Shown in pieces: positions 21,826-32,631 of a DNA stretch of 64,000 nt. Each line of letters opens with the position of its first letter. The stretch's first letter is position 1. Both the position numbers and the translations under genes were made by a program. The notes under the pieces were generated by a model. That model did no database searches, was not told the origin of the DNA, and saw only the letters and a program-made list of their open reading frames with translations. The DNA comes from Topomyia yanbarensis (taxonomy: Eukaryota; Arthropoda; Insecta; Diptera; Culicidae): positions 96,955,845 to 97,019,844 of the forward strand of contig NC_080671.1 of assembly GCF_030247195.1 (NCBI RefSeq). The letters run 5' to 3'.

Positions 21826-23997
21826 TGAAACAACAATCATCATCGCTTACATTGTGCCAGGGCCTACTTTGATGCGTTTGATCCGTTGCTGCACGGTCGC
21901 TTCGTGTAATAATCGGAGACGAATGAAAATCTGCGTGGATGAATAGGAGGTTTGTTCGTTTGACGTTTTCAGCTGCGTCACTGAATATTGAAAATGAATA
22001 CGGCTGAATATGATAAATTTTAATTCAATGAATTTGAATATTTTTAACTCTGGTTCCGCGTAAAAATTTCAACAATGGTGACGATTTTTCCTACAAAAAC
22101 AGGTTTAGAGAGCTTTTTATTTTTTTTTAAATTGGGATTAGTAATAATGGTTTAAATCAGAATTCCTTTTAGATTGATTTATTCAACTGTATTCAAAATA
22201 TTTTGCTTACTGTGAGGTCACTTTTTAAAAAAGTTTAAATGAAAAAAAATCAAAATAATCGCGTTGAGGTACCATGTTATCAAGAGCTGGCATTTCAGTT
22301 CTAATTCTCAGATCGCCATAAAAATGATGATATTGATTAAACGCTCTTGTGGAAATATAAGCAATTGAGTTTTTTCCATACATAGTACATTGATTGAAAA
22401 ACTTAAATATTTTATTCACAAATATCTGAAGAGAGAGTTATGAGAGTTATTAAAAATTAAGTATAGCTTTTTTCAAGAGCGTGCAAATGAATTTTATCTA
22501 TACACATATCGACTCACGTTCTTACTCACTCGCCTGTTTTCATATGTTACAATTTGCTATATACCCTCCCCATTAACTGTGATGAGGAAGCCCACGCCCG
22601 CCAACGGAAATATACAGATTCTTCATGAAATATGAAATTTCATTTTCCATTTAAATTTTCAATAATGTACTAATGAACTTAAGTAAACAATCTTAAGGTT
22701 AAGTATTTCTTGATCGATTAGCGGTTGAACAAATGAAATTATTTGATAAATTACATTGTTGTACAACGTTCGCACTACCGGTTAAAACGGGTTTTTATGC
22801 TATCTTGGTGACATTTTTCTTGTTGATAATTATTATAACGTATTATAACTCTGTAGTATAAACATTGTATTATTAAACCAATTCTGCAGCGTTTTATGTT
22901 ATATAGGTGTTTTATGTGGTAATAGAAATGACATAATCATATCTTCAGTACAGCGGTTTGTTTCATAATTTAAAACAGATTTATTTTAAAATTTAAATTA
23001 GTATACTCAACCGTTCTATTTGTTGTATACTTTAAAACGCGATTAGAGCTGTGTTTTAAATACATAGGGTAGGACAGATACTCTGACTGGATAAACTGGG
23101 AAAACAATTTTAAGTCCAGTAACGCTTAAGACATGGCACAGTGGCGGATTTGCCTAAAAACCTGGCCAAAAGTCGAAAATTGCATGGTAGTACTTTGGGT
23201 TCTAGTACATATACTGTCCTTCAGATGGTGCTGCCGCATGTCATTTTAAGTGAAACGCTCCAAAATTTCCATATTTGAGGGGTTAGCACATCCAAACAGT
23301 TTAAACTATCGCGTTTTGCTCATATTTTTTATCATGCGCTCGAAATATCAGTATTATTCAAGTACGGCTGGATTTTGATAAAACTGCCGGTTTCGAAAAT
23401 GGAATAATGAAAAGTTATGCTGAAGGTATGTACTTTATTTATATGTTTTGATGTCAAAAGATACTATTTTGTTTGTTTATAGAAAATGTCAATAACTTTC
23501 ACGATTTTGTAGCAGACGGTTTCAGCACACATTTTTGCTAAATTATTGAAATACTTTTTTTGTCCACGTATGTCCACTATGTTTCAAAGCAATTTGTATT
23601 CCTTGAACGATTCTCCATTTGGAAAATTATAGAATTCTTGCCCAAATTTGCCAACTTTTGAGTAATCTGTGATTAAGTGGAGACGGAGACGGATTATAAG
23701 ATTTTCAGTTTAAAATTTAGATTAGTAGTTTTAATTACTGCTGCACCTCCGGTTATCGTAGCGAGTCGCACAATACTACATTTTGAACAGAAAGAATTGT
23801 GTATTTAGCGGTGAAAATTTCATCGAGATGCATAAACATTTTCAAATGTTATCAAAAGTGGAACGCAAAAGACGTGAATAATTTTGGTCGTTCATATTGA
23901 AAACCAATGAGGCCAACAGAAGAGATCGCCAAAGGTTCCAAATTTCAAAACTAGATTGCGAAGACCATGGTTAAACGTTACCGGAACGTTTGATCAT
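21826..23997. other. 2.2 kb of unassigned DNA
   Basis: No gene, bounded repeat or RNA gene recognised. Confidence 0.45.
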
Positions 23998-24958
23998 TAG
24001 AGTGGCTCGCGGTTGTAGGGGAAAACCTCAAAATGATTTAAACTAGCGGGCACAGCACTTTTTGAGTTCCTTTTGTGGTCCCAAATACCTGTACAAAATT
24101 TGGTAGCGATTGGTTACTTCCCGGGTTTGCGCATCGCGTTCAAAGTTTGCATGGGATTTTAAATGGGGAAATGAATTATATTGCATTTACGTTAATAAAG
24201 ATCGCTATTTCACTGAATATGAATAACCAGCTTTATAAAACTATAGTTCAAACCTTGGTTAACAGCTTTGTCGAAGACCGTAACTAGCTACGAGTTTTCA
24301 AAAAATTGTTATAACGATTTTAAAACTTACGGTAAAATCTAAATGCAGAAATTGATTACATTTTCCAACACTGCCGGTGCACCACCGACATCGACATTAA
24401 AAAGATAAATAAATGAGAATATATTCATCGCAGAGACTTGGTACCTTTGAATGAAATGTTCAGAATGAATTGCTGAATGCCATAGGGTGAAGCCAGAGTG
24501 GGCGCGATGCATGACGCGACGCGATTCGATGTGAACTGCGCGTGATTTCCAACACGACATGATAGCCAGAGTGAACGCGACGCGACTGGAAGCGATGGTC
24601 ATATGCGTTATACGTAAACAAAAATTGCGTTGAAGTGTCGAACGGATTTCGAGCTGAAAAGTTTCTGTGAAAATGAGCTCAGACGAAAAATATTTCATGT
24701 CCGAATGCGTACGCGATTTCTTTTTCAGAAAACAATAAAGATTTTGGAATTCATCCGATCAATAGGAGAAGAGAAGACGTATCTCCACCTGCACCAAGAA
24801 TTGCTAAATTATCCAAGAAAATTTCGCAGCTATACCCGTATGAGCATCGAAACGTTTGATTACATTTTAAGCCATATTGAAGTTTTTCTCACTAAAGAGT
24901 GGACCAACGTTATTAAAATTCCCATAGAACCACGAGAGAAACTTATAATCACGCTAAG

Positions 24959-25176
24959 ATAATGCTAGACCCCTACCTTCCCCGTCGTAGTATGTCTTCA
25001 CGAATTGCGAAGCAATCACCCCTTAAAAAATAATGTTGAATTTGTAGAATACCACAAATTCATTCTACAATCCCTACGATATATCGTGGCAACATATTAG
25101 CAAAATTTATAAGCTGTTTTTGGATTGAATTATTGAATAGTTTTATTTAACTACCAATACATTGTAATATTTCTAG
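24959..25176 (+). other. Probable intron of the Harbinger transposase, donor mutated
   Basis: The frame ends at CTAAG and resumes at GCTTCTGGCAACG. Joining AAG to G after a TTTCTAG acceptor restores TLRLLATG, the expected conserved string. The donor reads AAG|ATAATG where AAG|GTAATG would be normal, so its first base seems mutated. The 218-bp length and AT-richness suit an insect intron. A small insertion is the alternative. Confidence 0.5.
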
Positions 25177-25597
25177 GCTTCTGGCAACGGGTGCGTCGTT
25201 CAATGCACCATCCTACACGTTTCGTATTGGAAGATCTACGGCCGCTGAAATCGTTAAGGGGACCTGTCTGCATTATGGATAAAGCTTCAGCCAATTCATA
25301 TGCCACAGCTAACCCAACATTAATTTATACAAAGTGCGCAAGATTACTGGACTTTGTGGAACTTCCCCCATTGCATTGTTGTAGCAGCATTGATGGAAAG
25401 CACATTCGAGTGCAATATCCACGGCACTCTAGGACAATATTCTACAACTACAAAAAGTTTTTTCGGTAGTACTTGATGGAATCGGGACAACTAGGCATTC
25501 CATCAGAAAGTAATCTCCCCGGAACAAACATATCCATGATGAAGCTTACCCGTTGTTAAAACATGTTTTGCGACTATATGCTCGACGAGATATCACT

Positions 25598-26088
25598 CAC
25601 GCAGAAAAAAAAATAGTAAAAATAAACAAATTTTGGTTTTAAATAACAATTTTCCCGTTTGATATAGTGACAAACAAGATTCAGGTTTGATTTAATCAAT
25701 ACTGTTGGTTGAAATTACCAACAAATTCATTTGTAGTTTCAACAAATATATCGTTTGAAATAACAAAATCATGATAAGTTTAATCGATCAAACAAGTTAG
25801 AAGAAACAAAAGCAAATCTTTTGTATAAACCAAAGGAGAGAACAACTCAAATTTAGTTGAAATTAAACAAAGATTCTGTTGGTTTTTAACAAAGGGATCG
25901 GTTAGATCTAACAAATTTTATTTTGATTCAACAATGTTTCTATTTGAAATGTAAACAGAAGTATTTGTTGAACTAAACCAAATACATGCTTTCGAAAAAC
26001 GCCCATTTCAGCTTGAAACAGTCATTCGCCACGTTTTAGATTCAACTAAACGTTTTGTTGATTCAAAAAGGTCTGATTCTTCTGCGTG
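25598..26088. mobile_element. 491-bp MITE inside the Harbinger transposase gene
   Basis: The ends CACGCAGAA and TTCTGCGTG are perfect inverted repeats. The interior is a series of AACAAA/TTTGTT modules. Removing the element and one copy of the flanking CT brings the transposase frame back together (D-I-T then V-S-E-E-Y-F), so the boundary and a 2-bp duplication are supported by the coding frame. It postdates the Harbinger copy. Confidence 0.75.
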
Positions 26089-27218
26089 CTGTTTCAGAAG
26101 AATATTTTAACTCTAGTCTTTCAAGAGCAAGGATATCGATCGAGTTTGCTGTCGGGGCAATAAATGCTAAATGGAGACTGCTATGGAAACCAATTGAAAG
26201 GAACGGCCTAAGATACTACCAAAGCTTTCTGTATTTTGCAATGTTATCATTGATAGGGAAGGATGTATAGATGCTATTAGGAAGAGTGAAGATATCTTAC
26301 AAAACGTTCAAAGGCCCACACATAATCCTGCTTTATCTCAAGTAGTTCTAGCTTCCTTTGCTCAAACTCTTAAAGATATTCTGCTTGAGCGTTCTTTTCG
26401 TTGTTCCTTTTATATCGTTTACTGGGAAGCGAGACAGAAGCACTTGATGATCACCTAGTGGAGGTATCAGCTATCTCCTCCAGCGACGTCCTCAAATACC
26501 TCGCTGTTGGAAAATTGAGGCTTGAGATTGCCAATTGCTTGCCCGGACTACATTTGTTGCCGCAAAAAGTAGACTTTTCAAATGCGGTCAGCTAGAGCAA
26601 ACGCTTTGGTCACCAGCATCCCCGGATCTGAACACCGGCAGCTTGCGCAGTTCGCGACCAAAAGTGTCACGCAACTTTTTACACCTTTTCTTTGCAACAT
26701 CGTCTGAAATTTTAAAAAAATATAGAGTTTAGAGCAAGTATACCATTTGAGAAAATGTCGGTCACTCACAGTACCCATTAAAAACAATTTAAAAATTGTC
26801 CATAGATTTTACTTACCAAGTATTCCCAATTAATCCAAAACATCTTTCCAACATTGGTTCACAAGAATCCGGTGCCGTTAATGGCGGGGTTATTGGTCCC
26901 ACATTGCACACCTTTGGAAGACGGTTCCAATGTGTGCTTCGACATCGACATAAACATTCTCTGCCGCCAAAGTGAAATCAAATTTTGAATTTGTCAGCCT
27001 CTTTTCGCGCGAAAAACCTATGCACGTACTGGTTGGTCGCGCGTCGCGCAAAAAATCGCTTAGCGCATCGCATCGCGTCGCTTCCACTCTGGCATGTACT
27101 GTATTATTTTGCAAGAAACAAATGAACGGAGCTAAGTCGCGCGTCGTCGCGCGATCTGTCAAAAATCGCTTCGCATCGCATCGCGTCGCGAATCGCGTTC
27201 ACTCTGGCATCCCCCATA

Positions 27219-27918
27219 GACGTAGTCAGAAAATGAAAAGAAGAGGGGGGGGGGGGCATGTGTACTACCCAGTCCCTTTTTAGATTGTTTTGTATAAGAC
27301 AAATAATCATTACATCCGTGTAAATATCAACGACTGAACTTTCTTAATATTTTGATAGACCCACATATGAATCATACTACAATCTTTGTTGTGGGAAATA
27401 ACATTTACAATATATAGAATTTACACCTACAAATTTATCTATTATTTTTGCATGGGGCAAAATCTAACTCAGGTCTGGAAATTGCGTTGGGTTCTAACTA
27501 TATTTCTAGTTCGCCAACATCACCAACCTCTCTTTTGCGTGAACCTAACTCAATTTCATCAAAAACCGCTTGTTTGAAATATCCTGGTTTCGTTCCTAGA
27601 TTTTCAAACGAAAACGTCAATAGAAACAATTCCGAGACTTCAAGGAATCTAAGGATATGCATTTTTTTAAATTCTGACTCTGAACGGCTAGGAAATAGTG
27701 TTTTAAAATATGTAAAACTTAAAAACCGCTGTACTATTCTAAATAAGATAACAGTAGAGCCCTTAAATAGTAGCACTCAAACACGTAAGATTAATTTTAT
27801 TTTGGTGGTATAAAACTGCGTTGAAGATGTGCTCCTTATGTTATACTACACTATCTAAACAGGGAACAGGAGAGTACACAAGCCACACCCCCTCCTGTTG
27901 TCATTTTCTGACTACGTC
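27219..27918. mobile_element. 700-bp TIR element with TA flanks
   Basis: GACGTAGTCAGAAAATGA at the left and its exact complement at the right end, each bordered by TA (27217-27218 and 27919-27920). There is a G-run at 27244-27255 just inside the left end. No credible transposase; a 121-codon open frame at 27448-27813 lacks motifs. TA flanks suggest a Tc1/mariner-related non-autonomous element. Confidence 0.65.
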
Positions 27919-29199
27919 TATGTTATTCTGCAATTCATTCTGAACATTTCATTCAAAGGTACCAAGTCTCTGCGATGAATATATTCTCATTTATTTAAGT
28001 TTAAAGTATCGGTGTCGTGGTGTACTGACAGTGTTGGAAGAAATAATGAATTTCTGTATTTCGATTGAACCATAAGTTTTAAAATCGTTATAACTATTTT
28101 TTGAAAACTCGTAGCTAGTTACCGTCTTCGACAAAGTTGTTAACCAAGGTTTAAATTATAGTTTTATAAAGCTGGTTTTTCATATTGAGTGAATTAGCGA
28201 TCTTTATTAACGTTAATGCAAAATAATTGATTTACCCATATAAAATCCCATACAAACTTTGAACGCAATGCGCAAACCCGGGAAGCAACCGACCGTTCCT
28301 AAACTTTGCACAGGCGTTTGGAACCACAAAAAGAACTCAAAAAGTGCTGTGCTGAAAAATGTCATTTTCGAGCCACTCTATTGATCATGCAAAGCAAAAC
28401 AGCAACTTACTAATACATACATCATCACCACTCGAGTAGTCTTCGGTGATGGATTTAGATTACACCGACGGAGAGTTCCCCGAGTCTACTATGACCAGTG
28501 TCCTTGAATGTCGTGTATTCTTCCGCTGGTAGTATTACACATCTTCAGACAGAATGAGTAGGGGTGACCGGGGCTGGTTGGCCGAAGGGGCAGGTTGGCC
28601 GAGTGCCTTTTATGAAAAGACTATTATGCGCAGTAGCGACATCTATAGTGATTTTGGTGGGGTATTAGGTCACCAATGTACCGACGTAATTTCAGGTGTT
28701 TTGGTGGTGTCGTTTGTACAGGAACACGTTTATTCTTTTTCCAGCACTGGTGAGTAAATTTATGTTTCTGAAAAATAATATATGTAACGCTAATCAATTT
28801 ACATCTGATTTCCAATAACTTGGTACTGCTGGAAAGGGTATTCAAAACCCAACAAAATGATATAACGGTTACAAGTTTAACCTTATATTTGTTGTGTAAA
28901 TCGTGATTGTTCTCGAAAATATACATTGGGGTAGGTTGGCCGAGTTCTGTGCGGGGCTGGTTGGCCGAGTTGTAAATTTAGTGTAGAGTAATGTGCACTT
29001 TGATATTTGTGAAATGTCAACCTCTTTCAAAGCAAAATTTGATATTATGCTAATATTGATGATTATAGGGATACACGAGAAATAAGTAATAAAAATAATT
29101 TAAAATTATTGCCAAATAGAAATAAGAGATTAGAATCATTAATAGTCGGAAATTTTTTATAAAAAAGTTGTTTTCGATATTTTATGAATTAAATGCCAA

Positions 29200-29589
29200 G
29201 CTGGTTTCAGAATCTTTGGCGTGGACACCTTCAATCCTGAAATTATTTTTCCTCCTGAGGAGTTTCTGGCAGGATTTGTCTCAGATCGACCCAACCCCGA
29301 ACAAAACTCGTCCATTAGCATAGAATCTGCTGCAGATGTAACCCTCTCTGAAGACGTCAAACCTCTTCCCAAGGCGAGTGCACGATCTGATTCAAAGAAG
29401 TGGCAAGGTCGTAAACGCCGATCGACTCAAATTTTGACCGATTCCCTAATAAAAGCTGTATTGGAGGAGCAGAAAATGAAATCAAACGTAACCCTACGCT
29501 GGCGGAGGAAAAAGTCAGCGAGAGCTGGTAAAAAGTTCACCAAAGTTGCCAAAACTAAGTCCAAAAAGTTTAAAAAGACTAAAAAGTGA
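29200..29589 (+). pseudogene. C-terminal fragment of a pogo/Tigger-like transposase
   Basis: The frame opens after a possible splice acceptor (GGTTTCAG at 29203-29210) and reads GFRIFGVDTFNPEII, followed by PPEEFLAGF. This matches the end of insect pogo-type (DDE_1) transposases, where a G-x-Y/D-P/T-F-N/D-P motif follows the catalytic core. The remaining ~110 residues are Ser/Glu-rich, then strongly basic, with KKFTKVAKTKSKKFKKTKK at the end, suitable for DNA binding or nuclear entry. No ATG starts the frame and no upstream catalytic exons are seen, so it is a remnant. It could be a terminal exon whose partners were deleted. Confidence 0.6.
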
Positions 29590-30813
29590 AGAGTGGATTT
29601 TATTTTCCTTACCTATATAAAAAAACGATGTTTTTTAGAATTAAAAGTTTTGCACTGATACATTTGACGTGTTTAACTTATTTTGCCAAACTCGGCCAAC
29701 CTACCCCAGCAATGGGGTTGGTTGGCCGATTTTTTTTCGCATTTGTTTGCTAATAACTTTTCTTTGATTTTTTTCATGAATGAAAAACTAGGAATGGGTA
29801 ATGTCCGGGACATAACCGCGGTGTTAACGTAGAACTAAACTTGGGTACATCATATGACATTCATGGATAATTTGAACCAATGCACTTTTTGAATGAATGT
29901 TTACTGGAAATTTCATGTCGAATGAGATTGCCACATTCACTGATTTTCTAGGACTTGCAAAAACCTTCGGGTTTGTAGATTAATTTGATAAACATTAGCT
30001 TATATGAATCACTGGTACATGTACAGAAGAATTGACAGGCGCAAACTCAATCCAAGTTATTAAATGGAACTTTCTAATTCAATTCTTTCTCCATTATGTT
30101 TTCATCCTAAAAAGAACGGTTTGCAGATAACTATTTTTGGTGATACCAGACGAGAATCCTTTCTAACGATTCGAACCTTGCCCGAATTCGCTTCTGCTGC
30201 GTACATACACGAACATTCCCCTTTCGCAGCTCACATCGAATGAGCATTGTATATCGCAATGCGATCTCTTTTATAAACTTCTCAGTGCAGATGGAAGTCC
30301 ATCCTTTTGTGCGACAAATGGAAATATTTTCATCATTCTTTTTGGTGTGGCTTTCGCTTAGTAGCAGGGTTGCCACATTCACTAATGTTCTTGAAAGATT
30401 TGCAAAAACCACTAATCAAAGCAGGCTAAATAATGCTTTTACAAAATCTATCAAAATTTACGGTAAAATCTACGGAATTTACTACATAATTGTTTTGATT
30501 ATTTCCCAACGAATCGCGCAAAAATCTGTTTGTTCCGTACAGCACAGCGCAAATAATTGACGTTGGAAAACAAATCGGCAACTTCAGCTGCCAAACACTT
30601 AGAAACGATTTAAGCATTTTTCCGTCAATGTCACTTTTCTGACTCAAATTTTTGTAGGTATTTTCTTGCTTCCGTCCAATTAATCAGTTTATTAGTTTTA
30701 TCGTACATTTTTCGGATATTATTATAGAAAATAACTAACCCGATAAGAGGAAAGTTATTTTCCAAAGCACGAAATGGAAATTTCAATTGTAATTCATCTG
30801 AGAACGATTTTGT

Positions 30814-30829
30814 GGTCCTAATAAGAACC
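30814..30829 (-). promoter_or_regulatory. Degenerate histone mRNA 3' stem-loop
   Basis: On the minus strand, GGTTCTTATTAGGACC followed by ACAA lies ~20 bp after the end of the H3 pseudogene. Replication-dependent histone mRNAs end in a 6-bp stem with a 4-base loop followed by an A-rich flank; here 5 of 6 pairs hold. It supports a DNA-level copy of a histone gene. Confidence 0.6.
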
Positions 30830-30850
30830 GTTTGTTGTGAATATTATTTC

Positions 30851-31181
30851 GCCGTTTCCCGCTCGGCATGATGATTATTCGCTTGGTATGGATAGCGCAG
30901 AGATTGGTATCTTCCAACAAACTAACCAGGCAGGCCTGGCTGTCTTCTTAGAGGGCCATTACGGCTGAGCTCCGGAAGAGTAGATCGGTTTTGAAATGCT
31001 GTGCAATCTCACGGACCAGGCACTGGAAGAGCAGCTTGCGAATTAGTAACTCTGTCCACTTCTGAGAGCGATGAATTTCACGCAGGGCGACGACAGTTCT
31101 TGGTTGGCAGCGATAAGGCAGTAGCTATGATTTGGTTGGTAGTCCAAATGCAGCACACGTACGTGTGTTCTGCTCTGTGGC
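30851..31181 (-). pseudogene. H3: Histone H3 pseudogene
   Basis: Reading from 31181 down to 30851 on the minus strand gives a degraded but continuous histone H3: an ATEQNTRTCAA segment (~residue 22 of H3), then [15 protein letters not shown] with a one-codon insertion, [33 protein letters not shown], a stop (TTA at 30948-30950 on the plus strand), and [13 protein letters not shown] then IMP. The DIQLARRI stretch seems deleted and SGKRR may be the remnant of RGERA. Another stop sits at 31125-31127. The N-terminal ~20 residues are lost or unrecognisable. H3 packages DNA in nucleosomes; this copy cannot. A weak histone-type stem-loop follows, which argues for a genomic duplicate over an mRNA-derived copy from a polyadenylated transcript. 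It lies inside a TA-flanked transposon and so may have been captured by it. Confidence 0.85.
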
Positions 31182-31596
31182 TTAGACACGTCTGGCTTTA
31201 AGAAAAACTGTGACACCCATATTTATAGGTTCTAGCATTAATGTTGATTCGCATTAAAAGTAGTTTTTGAACTTTTTAAACAAGTTTTACATAGCAAACA
31301 AGGTATCAATAGCAAGCGTTGAACGTTTTCTTTTCGATTTATGCAACAATAATAGTAATTCCTTTAGTAGGAGAAAAGTTATTAAGGTTCAAAGTGTACG
31401 TAACGCATCCGTTTTGAAAATTTTGAAATGACACCCACTATAGTAAAGAAAGACGTAAGTCCTACGTCAAAAAATTATATATATGCTCAAGGGTTGTAAC
31501 TTCATGACAGCACAAACCGCTTCTCAAAAAGTCTAACCAGAGTGAGTACAGAAATTCCGAAAGCAAAACTCGGCCAACCAGCCCCGGTCTCCCCTA

Positions 31597-32336
31597 TCCA
31601 GCAGTAATATAGGCACTGTTAGATCTCCTGGTGGCTTCCCTGGTGTTAGCAGCAGCACCATCTTTTGGATCTTTCGTCTACCTGGTAGATAGCCTTCATC
31701 CAGATTCCATTTCTATAGTACTGTCACGAACATGTCCAGAAACGCCAGGATTGCGGTCTTCAGTGATACGTTGGGGATTCCGTCCGGATCGGGAACTTTC
31801 TTCGTTTTAAGCCTTTTCCACTGTAAGGAACCGGCGGGGTGGGGGTGAGGGGCGTCTCGTTGTGCTTTTATATCACCTCTTTCTTTGCTCACGAATTTTC
31901 CATAATTAACTCGAATCGAAGCCTCGCTTTATCCATTTATATAGCTCCCAATTTTCTTCTTTCTTTGCATCATTCTCTCCATCTATTACGTCCTTTAATC
32001 ATCTGCGTACTTGAGCCATTTAGGCCGATAACAAGCTGAAGCGGAAAGCGAATCGTCTGCGAATGCGTCTGAGCACTGTTGGAAGTTGAATTGTTCATCC
32101 TGAACACTTGAATCCACACTAACGCAAGTGAAATGAAACCACTATTTTATAACTCGTTTATATTTACAACAAATAAGGAGGAGTTATAAAAAATCCCTTT
32201 GGGAATAGAATTGTGTTTATAATTCGTTAGCAATAGCAGTTTATAAGATTTGTGTGTATGAGATAGATGTGTGTTTTAGAGAAAGGAGCTTCTCCTACTC
32301 ACGCTTTGTTTCCTTGTAGGACTTATTTTCTGTATA
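31597..32336. other. Unassigned DNA
   Basis: No gene or bounded repeat recognised. Confidence 0.45.
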
Positions 32337-32631
32337 GGGATGATCCATAAATGACGTAGCATTTTTTGAGCGATTTTTAACACCCCCCTCCCCCCTCGTA
32401 GCATTTCGTCACAAACCTGTAAATACCCCCCCCCCCCCAGGTAATTACGTAGCTTGACGGTAACTCTGCCTCCCCTTGTCCCCGCAATTTTTTTTTAAAT
32501 TCTTTTCTATTCCCCTTTAAAAAAGCTACGTAGCATGACATGAGCTCCTACCCCCCTGTCGTCACACATCATCACAAAATACAAAACTCCCCCCTCCCCC
32601 ATATAATGCTACGTCATTTATGGATGATCCC
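32337..32631. mobile_element. Tourist-like MITE, copy 1 (CATAAATGACGTAGCAT family)
   Basis: Inverted ends GGGATGATCCATAAATGACG / CGTCATTTATGGATGATCCC with ATA on both sides (32334-32336 and 32632-32634). The interior has C-runs (around 32385-32440) and AGCTACGTAGC-like modules. The second copy at 63182-63504 has a TTA duplication. A 3-bp A/T duplication fits PIF/Harbinger-derived MITEs. Confidence 0.8.

Larger units (their letters stand above)
24630..26270 (+). pseudogene. PIF/Harbinger transposase (decayed)
   Basis: Pieces in order: 24630-24958 with YTRMSIETFDYILSHIE and IEPREKLIITLR, the N-terminal block of Harbinger transposases; after a likely intron, LLATGASFNAPSYTFRIGRS (from ~25177); then, after a frameshift around 25264-25275, the first catalytic Asp in SSIDGKHIRVQYP with FYNYK behind it; then a second block HDEAYPLLKHVLRLYARRD near 25535-25590; then, after a MITE insertion, SRARISIEFAVGAINAKWR (26115-26171) containing the region of the final catalytic Glu. 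Order and spacing follow the DDE domain of the family. Frameshifts, stops and the MITE make it non-functional. The enzyme would have cut and pasted elements bearing the same TIRs. Confidence 0.85.
24485..27215 (+). mobile_element. PIF/Harbinger-like DNA transposon relic
   Basis: The ends GGGTGAAGCCAGAGTG and (reverse complement of the right end) GGGGGATGCCAGAGTG form short TIRs. They are bordered by ATA at 24482-24484 and 27216-27218, the 3-bp duplication expected for PIF/Harbinger. Inside the ends lie CG-rich subterminal motifs (CGCGACGCG repeats at 24500-24595 and 27030-27200). A decayed transposase in the plus strand (24630-26270) confirms the family. The second gene normal for this superfamily (Myb/MADF-type) is not clearly recognisable; 26280-26900 has only broken frames. 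Confidence 0.8.
24000..28378. mobile_element. TA-flanked palindromic element containing two nested insertions
   Basis: GAGTGGCTCG at 24000 and CGAGCCACTC ending at 28378 are each bordered by TA. The arms (24000-24484 and 27919-28378) are inverted copies with moderate divergence, sharing TTTATAAAGATCGC-type and CCCGGGTTTGCGCA motifs. Without the inserted DNA the element would be only ~0.95 kb and almost fully palindromic. Its centre has been invaded by the Harbinger relic (24485-27215) and by a second TIR element (27219-27918). Confidence 0.7.
28561..31594 (+). mobile_element. 3.0-kb TA-flanked pogo-like element (GTTGGCCGA family)
   Basis: GGGGTGACCGGGGCTGGTTG at the left is mirrored at the right (CCAGCCCCGGTCTCCCC), with TA on both outer sides (28559-28560, 31595-31596). 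The motif GGTTGGCCGA recurs four times inside the left end (to 28967) and its complement recurs at 29690-29726 and at the right end. The plus strand carries the C-terminal part of a pogo/Tigger-like transposase; the minus strand carries a histone H3 pseudogene. The catalytic core is missing, so this is a deletion derivative. Confidence 0.75.

Noticed and set aside
26280..26900. MADF/Myb-like second gene of the Harbinger element
   Set aside because: Both strands have only short broken frames; similarity to such proteins was too vague to state.
29200..29589. Host nuclear protein with a basic tail
   Set aside because: It lies inside a TA-flanked TIR element, lacks an ATG and matches the end of pogo-type transposases.
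30260..30300. TATA box of a divergent histone gene next to the H3 pseudogene
   Set aside because: TATAAA is present at about 30271, but no second histone sequence follows in any frame.
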